From: Microbacterium nanhaiense
GTDB lineage: Bacteria > Actinomycetota > Actinomycetes > Actinomycetales > Microbacteriaceae
DNA length: 64,000 nt
Reading direction: 5' to 3'
NCBI RefSeq assembly: GCF_014646015.1
Contig: NZ_BMMQ01000001.1
Coordinates: forward strand, 248,001-312,000
Shown here: positions 42,145-50,452 of the stretch, one piece after another
How the letters are laid out: every line of letters begins with the position of its first letter
Position numbering within the stretch: the stretch's first letter is position 1
Translations under genes and position numbers: made by a program
Notes under the pieces: generated by a model
What the model saw: the letters and a program-made list of their open reading frames with translations, nothing else
What the model was told of the DNA's origin: nothing
Database searches by the model: none

Positions 42145-42540
42145 ATGGCGAAGACCCACCCGCACATCGACTCACCGACCCGCGAAGACCTCCTGCGCAT
42201 CGCGGGCGAGAGGCCCCTCGTCGACGTGTACCTCGCGCTGCACGCGCTCGTCCTCGAGACGTTGCCCGATGTCGTCAACTCGGTCGACGAGGTCGACGCC
42301 TCGATCGGCTATGCGGCGCGCCAGTACGGATACAACGGATGGGGCATGGCCGCCGTGACGCCGTTTTCGAAGTGGGTATCGCTGACGATCATGAAGGGCG
42401 CCGAACTCGACGACCCCGAGGGCCTGCTCGGCGGGACGGCCTCGATGCGGCATGTGAAACTCGCCTCGGTCGACGAACTGGAGGGCAAGCGCGACGGTAT
42501 CGCGGCGCTCCTCCTCGCCGCGTCGCGGGCACACGCGTGA
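42145..42540 (+). CDS. DUF1801 domain protein
   Basis: A 131-residue cytoplasmic protein of the DUF1801/YdhG-like group, which has a small alpha/beta fold. Visible features are LHALVLETLPDVVNSVDEV near residue 32 and the end MRHVKLASVDELE followed by a helical tail. Its function is unknown. The start ATG 42145 lacks a strong ribosome site; TACTGT 7-8 bases before it may be a -10. The next gene starts 40 bp downstream on the same strand. Confidence 0.75.
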   Translation: MAKTHPHIDSPTREDLLRIAGERPLVDVYLALHALVLETLPDVVNSVDEVDASIGYAARQYGYNGWGMAAVTPFSKWVSLTIMKGAELDDPEGLLGGTASMRHVKLASVDELEGKRDGIAALLLAASRAHA

Positions 42541-42580
42541 CAATCTCGCCCGCGGGGCGATCGCGCTCCGCGAAGCCGGC

Positions 42581-43555
42581 GTGACCACCCATCCGCTCGC
42601 GCGGGCCGCCGCCGCGCCGATGAGCTGGGGCGTCCTGTGCTTCGCGGTGGCCGCGATCTGGCGCGGCGAGGGCTTCGTGCCCTATCTGTTACTGCTTATC
42701 GCCGGCTGGTGCGCGGGGCACACGATCGTCCGCGCGCTGTGGCGCCTCCCCTCCGCGCGTCGGCGCCTCGTTGCGCACGCGGGCCTGTCGATCCTGTTCC
42801 TCGCGATCGGCGTCGCCGTGACGTCGCGCTGGGGCGAGCTCCTGGATCCGCTTCCGTCGGCCCTGCAGACGTCCGCCTACCTGTTCGGAATGGCCTCGAT
42901 CACGATGGTCGGGTGGGTGTGGCTCGCGCTGATCGGTCTCATCACCTCGTTCGTCACTGCCCGGGACGCGGCGCGCGTCGGCCCCGAGTGGGAGAACGAC
43001 GGCGGCTTGGTGCTCCGTCTCGCCGCCGTTCCCGCGCCACACCGGCGACTCACGAACGCGACGGTCGTGACGGGCGCGGGCGGCGGGCTGGCGATCGTCC
43101 TCGCGGTCATCGCCTGGATGCCGCTTCTGAATGGCGGGCCGAGGCTTCTCGTTCTCCTCTTCGGTGCCGTCGCGCTGCCGCTGTACGAGTGGTGCAAGGT
43201 GCCCTTGCGCGCCCAGACGCAGGCATGCGAGGTGCGCATCATGACGCGTGCGCTCCGCATCGACGCGGGAGGAACCACCCACGACTTCGCTTACCGCGAT
43301 ATCGACGAGCTCGTGTGGTGCACGAAGGGGGAGCAGGCCCGGATCGAGGTGGCCGGACGCGGCACCCGGCGAAGCCTGCTCGTCGGGATCGCGCGCCAGG
43401 AGCCGGGCGTCGCGGCGACTCTGCCGCAGCTCTCCGGACGATTCCGGCGACTTCTCGCCACAAACGGCCTCGTCGAAGACGCGCGCCGTCAGCGGCACGG
43501 CCAATTGCGATTCTCACGCCCGCCTTCGCTCGTGCAGGCACAGGGAGGACGATAA
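42581..43555 (+). CDS. Hypothetical membrane protein
   Basis: A 324-residue protein starting at GTG with four or five transmembrane helices in the N-terminal two thirds (near residues 14-45, 66-84, 98-128, 160-180 and 186-204). It then has a soluble C-terminal domain of about 110 residues (VRIMTRALRIDAGGTTHDFAYRD onward) that looks like a small beta-rich PH-like domain. I recognise no named family. It lies between the DUF1801 and GyrI-like genes with gaps of 40 and 4 bp, so the three are probably co-transcribed. Confidence 0.7.
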   Translation: MTTHPLARAAAAPMSWGVLCFAVAAIWRGEGFVPYLLLLIAGWCAGHTIVRALWRLPSARRRLVAHAGLSILFLAIGVAVTSRWGELLDPLPSALQTSAYLFGMASITMVGWVWLALIGLITSFVTARDAARVGPEWENDGGLVLRLAAVPAPHRRLTNATVVTGAGGGLAIVLAVIAWMPLLNGGPRLLVLLFGAVALPLYEWCKVPLRAQTQACEVRIMTRALRIDAGGTTHDFAYRDIDELVWCTKGEQARIEVAGRGTRRSLLVGIARQEPGVAATLPQLSGRFRRLLATNGLVEDARRQRHGQLRFSRPPSLVQAQGGR

Positions 43556-43559
43556 ACCC

Positions 43560-44171
43560 ATGGGAGACAACACCGACCCCTCGAAGACCGACCTGAAGAA
43601 GACCGTCGACGGGTACCGCGCCCGCCGCGGCGAGATCCGGATCCTCGAGCTGCCGGAGACCCGCTACCTCGCGGTCGACGGGGCGGGCGACCCGAACACG
43701 GCACCCGCGTATCGCGCGGCGCTCGAAGCCCTCTACCCGCTCGCGTACAGGCTGAAGTTCGCCGCCCGCGAGACGCTCGGCCGAGACCACGTCGTCCCGC
43801 CGCTCGAGGGGCTGTGGTGGGCCGAGGAAATGGACGCCTTCACCTCCCGTCGCGACAAGCACGCGTGGCGGTGGACGATGATGATCGCGGTCCCGCCGTG
43901 GATCCCCGAGTCGCTCGTCGCTCAGACGCGCGAAACGACGCGGGGCACGTCCGACACCGTTCAGGTGCGCTCTTTGTCGGAGGGGAAGTGCGTGCAGACG
44001 CTGCACGTCGGATCCTTCGACGACGAGGGTCCGACGATCGAGAGAATGCACCAGCACGCGCTCGCCGCGGGCTATCGGCTCGCCGGCCGCCACCACGAGA
44101 TCTATCTGAGCGACCCGCGACGGACCGCACCGGAGCGGCTGCGCACGATCCTGCGGCAGCCGCTCGCGTAG
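43560..44171 (+). CDS. GyrI-like small-molecule-binding domain protein
   Basis: A 203-residue protein of the GyrI-like (SOUL/GyrI superfamily) type without a DNA-binding domain. Characteristic parts are RILELPETRYLAVDGAGDPN near residue 27, GLWWAEEMDAF near residue 82, and the conserved end HHEIYLSDPRRTAPERLRTILR. Stand-alone members bind or hydrolyse toxic small molecules; some cyclopropane-type hydrolases belong here. The ATG lies 4 bases after the previous stop with GGGAGGA upstream. The ligand is unknown. Confidence 0.85.
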   Translation: MGDNTDPSKTDLKKTVDGYRARRGEIRILELPETRYLAVDGAGDPNTAPAYRAALEALYPLAYRLKFAARETLGRDHVVPPLEGLWWAEEMDAFTSRRDKHAWRWTMMIAVPPWIPESLVAQTRETTRGTSDTVQVRSLSEGKCVQTLHVGSFDDEGPTIERMHQHALAAGYRLAGRHHEIYLSDPRRTAPERLRTILRQPLA

Positions 44172-44189
44172 CGGCCCGCAGCTCGCGGT

Positions 44190-45161
44190 TCAGGCGCGCG
44201 AGTGGCGCGACCGCGCGAGCTCGATCGCGTCGCGGGCGAGCTGCGCCGACGAGTCGGCGTCGCGTAGCCAGAGCGGCACCGCGCGGGTCGCGATTCCCTG
44301 CGCGCGCAGCGGTTCCACGGCGGCGGCGTCGGTGACGTCGACGAGCCATCCATCGAGGATCCCGCCCGCGGAGCGCGCGCCGTAGTGCTCCGCGACGGCG
44401 CGGGCCGAGGTCTCCACGCCGATCGCGGCGAGGCAGGCGTCGGCCATGCCGCGCACTACCGCCCCGTCGATGATGCCGGAAACGCCGACGACGGGCGCCG
44501 AGGCGTCGCGCAGGAGGTCGCGCATTCCGGGCACGGCCAGGACGGGACCGATCGATACGACCGGGTTAGAGGGGGCGAGCACGATCACGTCCGCGTCCTC
44601 GATCGCTGCGCGAGCGCCGGCGCTCGGCTCCGCCCGCGCGATGTTCTGCTGCTCGAAGCCGCGCGCGGGGATCCGGGAACGGTGCTTCACCCACCATTCC
44701 TGGAAATGGATCCGCCCGCCGTCCGTCACCACCTGGGTATCGATCTCGGAGTCGGTCGCGGGATGCAGGGTGACGCCGAGCGGCCAGCGCGACCCGAGCC
44801 GCCGATACACCTCGCTCACGCTCTTGCCCTCGCGGATCCAGGCCGTCCGGGCGATGTGAGTGCCGAGATCGAGGTCGCCGAGGGTGAACCACTCGGGTGC
44901 CGTTCCCCATGCCTGAAGCTCGGCTGCGACCCGCTCGGACTCGTCCGAGCGGCCCCAACCGCGCACCGTGTCGTTCACGCCCGCAAGCGCATAGAGGAGG
45001 CTGTCGTGGTCGGGGGAGATCCGCAGGCCCGAGACCCACCAGTCGTCGGCGGTGTTGACGACGACGTCGATCTCGATCCCGCCCGTGCGGCGGGCGTGCT
45101 CGCGGAGGCCGAGGACGAATCGGGCGCAGCCGACGCCCCCGCCGATGACTGTGATGCGCAT
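44190..45161 (-). CDS. cofD: 2-phospho-L-lactate transferase (coenzyme F420 synthesis)
   Basis: CofD/FbiA joins a lactyl- or PEP-derived guanylate to the deazaflavin Fo, forming F420-0 (dehydro-F420-0 in actinobacteria). The 323-residue protein starts MRITVIGGGVGCARFVLGL, and SNPVVSIGPVLAVPGMRDLL near residue 196 is conserved. Its presence implies an F420-producing organism, but fbiB, fbiC and fbiD are not in the window. A TAGCGT -10-like element (45168-45173) lies 6 bases before the ATG. The flavin oxidoreductase gene upstream ends 2 bases away. Confidence 0.92.
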   Translation of the reverse strand: MRITVIGGGVGCARFVLGLREHARRTGGIEIDVVVNTADDWWVSGLRISPDHDSLLYALAGVNDTVRGWGRSDESERVAAELQAWGTAPEWFTLGDLDLGTHIARTAWIREGKSVSEVYRRLGSRWPLGVTLHPATDSEIDTQVVTDGGRIHFQEWWVKHRSRIPARGFEQQNIARAEPSAGARAAIEDADVIVLAPSNPVVSIGPVLAVPGMRDLLRDASAPVVGVSGIIDGAVVRGMADACLAAIGVETSARAVAEHYGARSAGGILDGWLVDVTDAAAVEPLRAQGIATRAVPLWLRDADSSAQLARDAIELARSRHSRA

Positions 45162-45163
45162 CC

Positions 45164-46222
45164 TTATACGCTAACGGGCGCTAGATACCGGGCGAGTTCC
45201 CGCGCCGCGTCGCGACCCGCGCGGTTCGCACCGACGGTCGACTGGCTGGGGCCGAAGCCGATGAGGTGTACGCGCGGCTCGCCCCACACCTGTGTGTTCG
45301 TCATCCGGATCCCGCCCATCTCGTTGACGAGGTACAGCGGATCCAGGTGCCCGATGTCGGCGCGGAAGCCGGTTGCCCAGAGGATGACGTCGACCGGGGC
45401 GAACGAGCCGTCTGCCTCGCGCACCCCGTCGGGCTCGATCGCCGTGAACATGGGGTGCCGCACGAGGACGCCGCGGTCGCGCGCCGCGATGGTGTAGCTC
45501 GTCCAGCCGAGACCCGTGTATCCGACGATGCTGCCCGAGGGCAGGCCCGCCTCGACGGCCGCGGTGACCTTCTCGATGGTGTCTCGGCCGGTCGTCTCCG
45601 GCGTGAACTCGCCGTCGGTGAAGACCGGTTCGCGGCGCGTGTACCAGCGGGTGTCGGCGACGCGCGAGATCTCTTCGAGAAGCTGCACGCCGGAGATCCC
45701 TCCGCCGACGATTGCGACGCGCTGCCCCCGAAAGTCTTCGAGGCGGGTGTAATCGCGGGTGTGCAGCTGCCGCCCGCGAAACGTCTCGGCGCCGGGGTAA
45801 TGGGGGAGCAGGGGGTTGTTCCAGGTGCCGGTGGCGTTGATGATCGCGCGGGTGCGCCACGTACCCGCGTCCGTGGTCACGATGAGGTCACCGCGCTCGT
45901 CGTCGTCCGCGTACTCGACGCTCATGACGCGCACGGGACGCCGCACATCGAGGCCGTATGCGCGCTCGAACTCCGCGAAGTAGCGAGGCACCGCGTCGCG
46001 CGACGGCTCCCGCGGATCCATCGCGGGTTGCCGCATGCCGGGCAGGTCGAAGATGCGGTTGAGTTTTCCGACCGACAGCGACTCCCACCGGTGTTGCCAC
46101 GCGCCGCCCGGCGCGGGATTCGCGTCGAACACGACGTGGTCGATGCCGCCGCGCGTGAGATGGTAGGCGGCGGACAGACCAGCCTGACCCGCCCCGATCA
46201 CGACAACGCTCGCAAACTCCAC
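45164..46222 (-). CDS. FAD/NAD(P)-dependent oxidoreductase (flavin monooxygenase-like)
   Basis: A 352-residue protein with two nucleotide-binding Rossmann motifs: FAD site VIGAGQAGLSAAYHL near residue 9 and NAD(P) site VAIVGGGISGVQLLEE near residue 160. The FATGYRAD-like block reads WATGFRADIGHLDPL near residue 290. It resembles small flavin monooxygenases or pyridine nucleotide-disulfide oxidoreductases; the substrate is unknown. It starts with GTG 46222. The near-contact with cofD suggests they may be transcribed together. Confidence 0.85.
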   Translation of the reverse strand: MEFASVVVIGAGQAGLSAAYHLTRGGIDHVVFDANPAPGGAWQHRWESLSVGKLNRIFDLPGMRQPAMDPREPSRDAVPRYFAEFERAYGLDVRRPVRVMSVEYADDDERGDLIVTTDAGTWRTRAIINATGTWNNPLLPHYPGAETFRGRQLHTRDYTRLEDFRGQRVAIVGGGISGVQLLEEISRVADTRWYTRREPVFTDGEFTPETTGRDTIEKVTAAVEAGLPSGSIVGYTGLGWTSYTIAARDRGVLVRHPMFTAIEPDGVREADGSFAPVDVILWATGFRADIGHLDPLYLVNEMGGIRMTNTQVWGEPRVHLIGFGPSQSTVGANRAGRDAARELARYLAPVSV

Positions 46223-46274
46223 GGAGTCTCTAACGCCAGGCTTCAGCGCGCATTCCCCCGTACCTCGCAGGCGG

Positions 46275-47351
46275 CTACGCGAGCTTCTTCTGCCACTCGC
46301 CCGTCCAGCACACGGGGCGGAAACCCACGCGCTCGTTCACGTCGAGCATGTAGCGGTTCTCCTCGGCGTTGAAGGTCTGCACGACGGGACTCTCGGGGAA
46401 GGCATCACGCCACCGCAGCAGACCGTGGGTCTTGACGATCGTGCCGAGGCGCCTGCCGCGGTGTCCCGACAACACGAGCGTGCCGATGTTCTCGCTCGGA
46501 CGGGTGCGATCGGCGAGGACCTGGATCTCGTTGAACGCCACGATGTCGCCGCTGGGGATGTGGCGCACCGCCGTGACGGCGAGGGCGATGCCCGCCTCGT
46601 GCTTCATCGTCTCGCGGTGGCGGATCCGCTCCGCGTCCCACGGCATCGCCTCCACCTCGAGCTCGCCGCTCGGTGCGTCCGTGGACAGCCGGGACACCGC
46701 GGCCGCGTAGCCGTCGACGTATGCGTCGGGCGTCGGCGTCAACCACCACAGCGGCTCGTAGTCGGGGCCCGCGGCCGCCAACGCCTCGTCGAGGATTCGC
46801 CGAACCGGATCCGCATCGGCCCTCAGATCGAACGCGCTGGCGCGCTCCACCTGGCCGAGCGCGTAGCCGTGCCGCAGGAAGAACGCCGTCCAGTGGTCGT
46901 CGCGCGGCACGGATCCGTAACCGGTCGGTGAGGGGAGGAGCTCGCCCCCGACGCGAGCGGCAGAGACGAACGCATAGGTGTCGAGCACGCGCTTGCCCGC
47001 ACCGCTCGCGATCCGCTCGAGCTCCTCGATCAGCGCGTCCTCGACGCCGACGCCGCGATGCGCCGAGGTGACGGCGACGGTGACCAGCGCGGATGAGCCC
47101 TCTCGTTCGTAGGTACAGTTGCCGACCCCGACGAGCGATCCGTCCGCGTCGCGCGCCGCAAGAAGATGCACGGCCCGGTACTCCTGGCGCCGAAACCCGG
47201 CGAGCCACGCCTCGGCATCGCCATCGAAGTAATCGGATCCGGAATCCTCCCGCTGCATCTCGTTGACGAGGCGCACGTAGTCGCGCCACTCGTGCGCATC
47301 CGGCGCGTCGATCGACTCCGGAACGTGCAGCCGGTCGATGGTGAAATTCAT
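46275..47351 (-). CDS. Double-GNAT acetyltransferase, paralog 1 of 3
   Basis: A 358-residue protein with two GNAT domains, an arrangement like mycothiol synthase. The N-terminal domain keeps a loose motif (HRGVGVEDALIEELE near residue 125). The C-terminal domain has a clear acetyl-CoA loop, HRGRRLGTIVKTHGLLRW near residue 307, followed by NAEENRYMLDVNERVGF. The start MNFTIDRLHVPESID follows GAGAGGAACGC. Two paralogs lie directly upstream on the same strand with 77- and 82-bp gaps. Substrates are unknown. Confidence 0.82.
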   Translation of the reverse strand: MNFTIDRLHVPESIDAPDAHEWRDYVRLVNEMQREDSGSDYFDGDAEAWLAGFRRQEYRAVHLLAARDADGSLVGVGNCTYEREGSSALVTVAVTSAHRGVGVEDALIEELERIASGAGKRVLDTYAFVSAARVGGELLPSPTGYGSVPRDDHWTAFFLRHGYALGQVERASAFDLRADADPVRRILDEALAAAGPDYEPLWWLTPTPDAYVDGYAAAVSRLSTDAPSGELEVEAMPWDAERIRHRETMKHEAGIALAVTAVRHIPSGDIVAFNEIQVLADRTRPSENIGTLVLSGHRGRRLGTIVKTHGLLRWRDAFPESPVVQTFNAEENRYMLDVNERVGFRPVCWTGEWQKKLA

Positions 47352-47428
47352 GCGTTCCTCTCGAACAGCGGTCGCGAAGGTCTGCCGTCGCAGGGGTCCG
47401 CGAAGCGGCGTTGTGTGGGCGGCGACGC

Positions 47429-48499
47429 TCAGAGCTGTCTGCTCCATGCGCCCTCCCAGAAGACGGGCCGGAAACCGACGCGTACGTTGACGTCGAGCAT
47501 GTAACGGTTCTCCTCGGCGTTGAAGGTGAAGACGGCCGGCGATTCCGGGGCGGCCTCAAGCCAGCGCAGGAGGCCGAGCGCCTTGACGATCGTGCCGAGG
47601 CGGTGTCCGCGGTGCTCCGAGAGCACGAGCGTGCCGCCGTTCTCGGTCGGCTTCGCGCGATCGGATGCCACGATCAGCTCGTTGAAGGCCACGATCTGGG
47701 CGGAGGGGCGGTGCACGACTGCCGCAACGCAGAAGAGGTGCCCGACGCTCGCATGACGCTCATCCCGCGCGCGGATGCGCTCGGCATCCCACGTCTGCTC
47801 ATCGACGTCGATGTCTCCCGACGGCACGTCCGTCGACATTCGTGACACCGCATACGCGTAGGCGTCGACGTGCTCCTCCGGCGTACGTCGCGACCACCAG
47901 ATCGGTTCGTAATCCGATCCGGCGTCCGCGCTCGCCGCGTCGAGGATCCGCCGGAGCTCCGACGCATCGGCCGGCCGCTCGAAGACGCTCGCCCGCTCGA
48001 CGAGCCCGAGCTCGTACCCGCGCGCCATCAGGATCCGCGACCGCGCGTCGCCACGCGGTACGCCGGCCACGCCGGACGGCGGACGGATCACGTCGCTCTC
48101 CGCGAGGCGGGACGCGTCTGCCGAGGTGGGGACGTAGTCGATGAGGAGTCTGCGCCCGAGAGCCGCGGCCTCCCGCTCGATCCGCCCATAGAGGGAGTCC
48201 GCGAGCGACGGATCCGGGTGAGCCGGATCCACCGCGACCATGATCTCCGCCTCACGCGCCGTCGAGTTGTCGAACTGCAGCGAGGTCGCGCCCACGATGC
48301 GGCCGCCGTCGCGGGCAAGGTAGGCGCGGGACGTCGAGTACGTCTGGTTCTGCAGCTGGGCCAGCAGGTTCTTCGCCTCCCAGGTGAGGATGCCCGTTCC
48401 CGCGCTGTGCGAGTACGACGCGTTCACCACGCGCGCATACTCCTCGACCTCGGTATTGACGGTCTCGGGGAGGCTCAGGGGCTCGATCGTGACACTCAT
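47429..48499 (-). CDS. Double-GNAT acetyltransferase, paralog 2 of 3
   Basis: A 356-residue paralog of its two neighbours. Its C-terminal acetyl-CoA loop is HRGHRLGTIVKALGLLRWLE near residue 304, followed by the shared ending NAEENRYMLDVNVRVGFRPV. The middle holds the shared WWSRRTPEEHVDAYAYAVSRM block near residue 205. The 14 bases GAGAGGAACGCATG at its start are identical to those of paralog 1, so leader and gene were duplicated together. The N-terminal GNAT domain has lost the glycine-rich loop and may be non-catalytic. Confidence 0.82.
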   Translation of the reverse strand: MSVTIEPLSLPETVNTEVEEYARVVNASYSHSAGTGILTWEAKNLLAQLQNQTYSTSRAYLARDGGRIVGATSLQFDNSTAREAEIMVAVDPAHPDPSLADSLYGRIEREAAALGRRLLIDYVPTSADASRLAESDVIRPPSGVAGVPRGDARSRILMARGYELGLVERASVFERPADASELRRILDAASADAGSDYEPIWWSRRTPEEHVDAYAYAVSRMSTDVPSGDIDVDEQTWDAERIRARDERHASVGHLFCVAAVVHRPSAQIVAFNELIVASDRAKPTENGGTLVLSEHRGHRLGTIVKALGLLRWLEAAPESPAVFTFNAEENRYMLDVNVRVGFRPVFWEGAWSRQL

Positions 48500-48581
48500 G
48501 CGTTCCTCTCGCGGTCGGCGTGCCGCACACCGTCGCCGCAGGGGCGCGCGGGGCGGCGAGGGCCGGCAACCGTCGGGCTGA

Positions 48582-49649
48582 TCAGAGCTGGGTGCTCCAT
48601 GCGCCCTCCCAGTGGCTCGGCGTGAATCCGACCGCCTCGTTGACGTCGAGCATGTACCGGTTCTCCTCCGCGTTGAACGTGACCACCGCGGGCGATTCCG
48701 GGGCAAACTCGAGCCACCGCAGCAGCCCGAGGCACTTGACGATCGTGCCGAGGCGATGCCCGCGGTGATCCGAGAGCGCGATCGTGCCGTAGTTCATCGT
48801 CGCCTGCGTGCGGTCGGGCGGAATCACGAGCTCGTTGAACGCGACGATCCGCCCCGTGGGGTGATGAACGACCGCGGTGATCGCCCAGGTCTCACCCGTC
48901 GGCTCGACGCGTGCCTCTCGGGCGCGTACGCGGGACGCGTCCCACGTCTGCTCCTCGACCTCGAGCTCGCCGTGCGGGATGTCGGTCGACATCCGAGAGA
49001 TCGCGTACGCGTAGGCGTCGACGTACTCATCGGGCGTGCGGCCCGACCACCACACGGCCTCGTAGTCCGGGCCTGCGACGGCGCTCGCCGCGTCGAGCCG
49101 CGCCTGGAGCGGGGATGGATCCGCGGTGCGGCGGTACACGCTGCACCGCTCGACCTGTCCGAGCGAGTATCCGCGGGCGAGCATGGTCTGCACCTCGGGC
49201 GCGGCGAGCGGCACGCCGCCGAAGCCCGATGCGGGGCGCAGGATCTCGTCGTCGCTCAGCGTACGGATGTCGACGGGCGACGACACGTACGCGCTGGCGT
49301 TACTGCGCCCGAGTTCGCGCGCGTGACGCTCGAGGTGCGCGAGAAGGGCATCGTGGAGCTCCGCGTCGGCCGGATCCGTCGCGACGGCGAACTCGACGTC
49401 GCGCGCGGTGGACCGGTCGTACTCGAGCGATGCCGCACCGACGAGCTCGCCGCCCGCGAGGGCGACGAAGCCATCGATGACGCGGTGGGTGCGTACGGCG
49501 TACTGCGACAGGAGCACCGAGGGATCCCACGGCAGCAGCGCGGATCCGGAGTCGCGCTCGTAGGCGCGGTTGATGAGCGCGACGTACGAGCGCCAGGCGC
49601 CGTCATCGGCCGTTGCCGGCACGGCGACCGGTTCGATCGTGAAGTTCAT
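48582..49649 (-). CDS. Double-GNAT acetyltransferase, paralog 3 of 3
   Basis: The 355-residue first gene of the triple. The C-terminal loop reads HRGHRLGTIVKCLGLLRWLE near residue 303 and the shared WWSGRTPDEYVDAYAYAISRM near residue 203. It starts MNFTIEPVAVP at 49649 after a GAAAGGAC ribosome site. A 90-residue small protein gene ends 19 bp upstream, and a promoter and 29-codon frame lie beyond, so the whole set may be one transcript of five genes. Sequence divergence from the paralogs suggests distinct substrates. Confidence 0.82.
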   Translation of the reverse strand: MNFTIEPVAVPATADDGAWRSYVALINRAYERDSGSALLPWDPSVLLSQYAVRTHRVIDGFVALAGGELVGAASLEYDRSTARDVEFAVATDPADAELHDALLAHLERHARELGRSNASAYVSSPVDIRTLSDDEILRPASGFGGVPLAAPEVQTMLARGYSLGQVERCSVYRRTADPSPLQARLDAASAVAGPDYEAVWWSGRTPDEYVDAYAYAISRMSTDIPHGELEVEEQTWDASRVRAREARVEPTGETWAITAVVHHPTGRIVAFNELVIPPDRTQATMNYGTIALSDHRGHRLGTIVKCLGLLRWLEFAPESPAVVTFNAEENRYMLDVNEAVGFTPSHWEGAWSTQL

Positions 49650-49668
49650 ACTCGTCCTTTCGAGGTCG

Positions 49669-49941
49669 TCAGCGCGCGAGCGGCGGGAAGGGGTGCTGGT
49701 ACGCGGCAACGGTGCGTTCGATGTCGCGGAGCGATGCGGCGCCGTGCGAAGCGCCGAAGCCGGACACGTCTGGCGCCTGCGGCGCAATCGGGCGTGTTCC
49801 CCACAGGAGCAGCGCGAGGCCGATCCGCATCGCGATGCGGTCGGCGAGCGCGGTGCGGGGAGTGCGGCTCCGCAGGACCTCGGCGACGCGCGGGGCGGCG
49901 GGGCTCGTACTCGGCGGATGGGCGGAAAGGGTGATGTTCAC
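49669..49941 (-). CDS. Small hypothetical protein before the GNAT cluster
   Basis: A 90-residue protein starting with GTG at 49941, with CGGAG 7 bases upstream. The centre has an amphipathic or weakly hydrophobic helix LADRIAMRIGLALLLWG (about residues 33-49) that could associate with the membrane; the ends are Pro/Ser-rich and polar. Short proteins with this helix and little else occur in related actinobacteria, without assigned function. It lies 19 bp before the first double-GNAT gene and is probably co-transcribed with it. Confidence 0.6.
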   Translation of the reverse strand: MNITLSAHPPSTSPAAPRVAEVLRSRTPRTALADRIAMRIGLALLLWGTRPIAPQAPDVSGFGASHGAASLRDIERTVAAYQHPFPPLAR

Positions 49942-50171
49942 AAGAGTCTCCGAAAGAGGAATGCGGACTCCGCCGGCGTGCGCCGGCGAACGGTACGGAT
50001 CGCGGAGAGGTCCGCGGGCCGCGGGGTGAGAAGGAACGGCGCAACGCCTGTCAGGGGCGGCGAGGCCGAGGGGGATCAGCGCGCATGAGGTGCACCGGGA
50101 CACGGGGAAGCCCGTGGATCAGACCCCCGCGAGGGCGGACGGATCGGGATGAACCGAGAGGCGCGTAGCTT

Positions 50172-50261
50172 CTATCGGTTGCCGGCAGCGACGGTTCCGC
50201 GGCCGCGCGCATCTCGCAGAGCGGGGACGGAAGCGCCGATGGTATTCGTGAATGTGATCAT
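50172..50261 (-). CDS. Candidate 29-residue small protein or upstream ORF
   Basis: A short frame MITFTNTIGASVPALRDARG plus 9 residues has an exceptionally strong ribosome site (GAGGAGGAGG) 5-6 bases before the ATG, and a near-consensus promoter 65 bases upstream. I do not recognise the peptide. The 230 bases between it and the 90-residue gene (49942-50171) hold only a small GC-rich hairpin around CGCCGGCG repeats and no other frame I can support. It may be a real small protein or a translated leader controlling the GNAT operon. Confidence 0.45.
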   Translation of the reverse strand: MITFTNTIGASVPALRDARGRGTVAAGNR

Positions 50262-50325
50262 CGTGGCCTCCTCCTCTCGGACCTCTGCGGGCGATCGAGC
50301 CCGGAACGAACGTGTGCGAGAGAAG

Positions 50326-50354
50326 ACACTACGCATCCTCGGTGCGCGCGTCAA
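50326..50354 (-). promoter_or_regulatory. Promoter of the small ORF/GNAT cluster
   Basis: On the minus strand, -35 TTGACG (50349-50354) and -10 TAGTGT (50326-50331) are exactly 17 bases apart. The start would be near 50319, giving a leader of about 58 bases to the 29-codon frame. Confidence 0.65.
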
Positions 50355-50452
50355 GGTTCCTCTCAGACTTCGGCGTGTCCCGCGTCATTCCGCGGTGCCC
50401 CGGGCGCCGAAGAATAGGGTGGATCAGTCACGCGAACGGATGAAGGGAAGGC

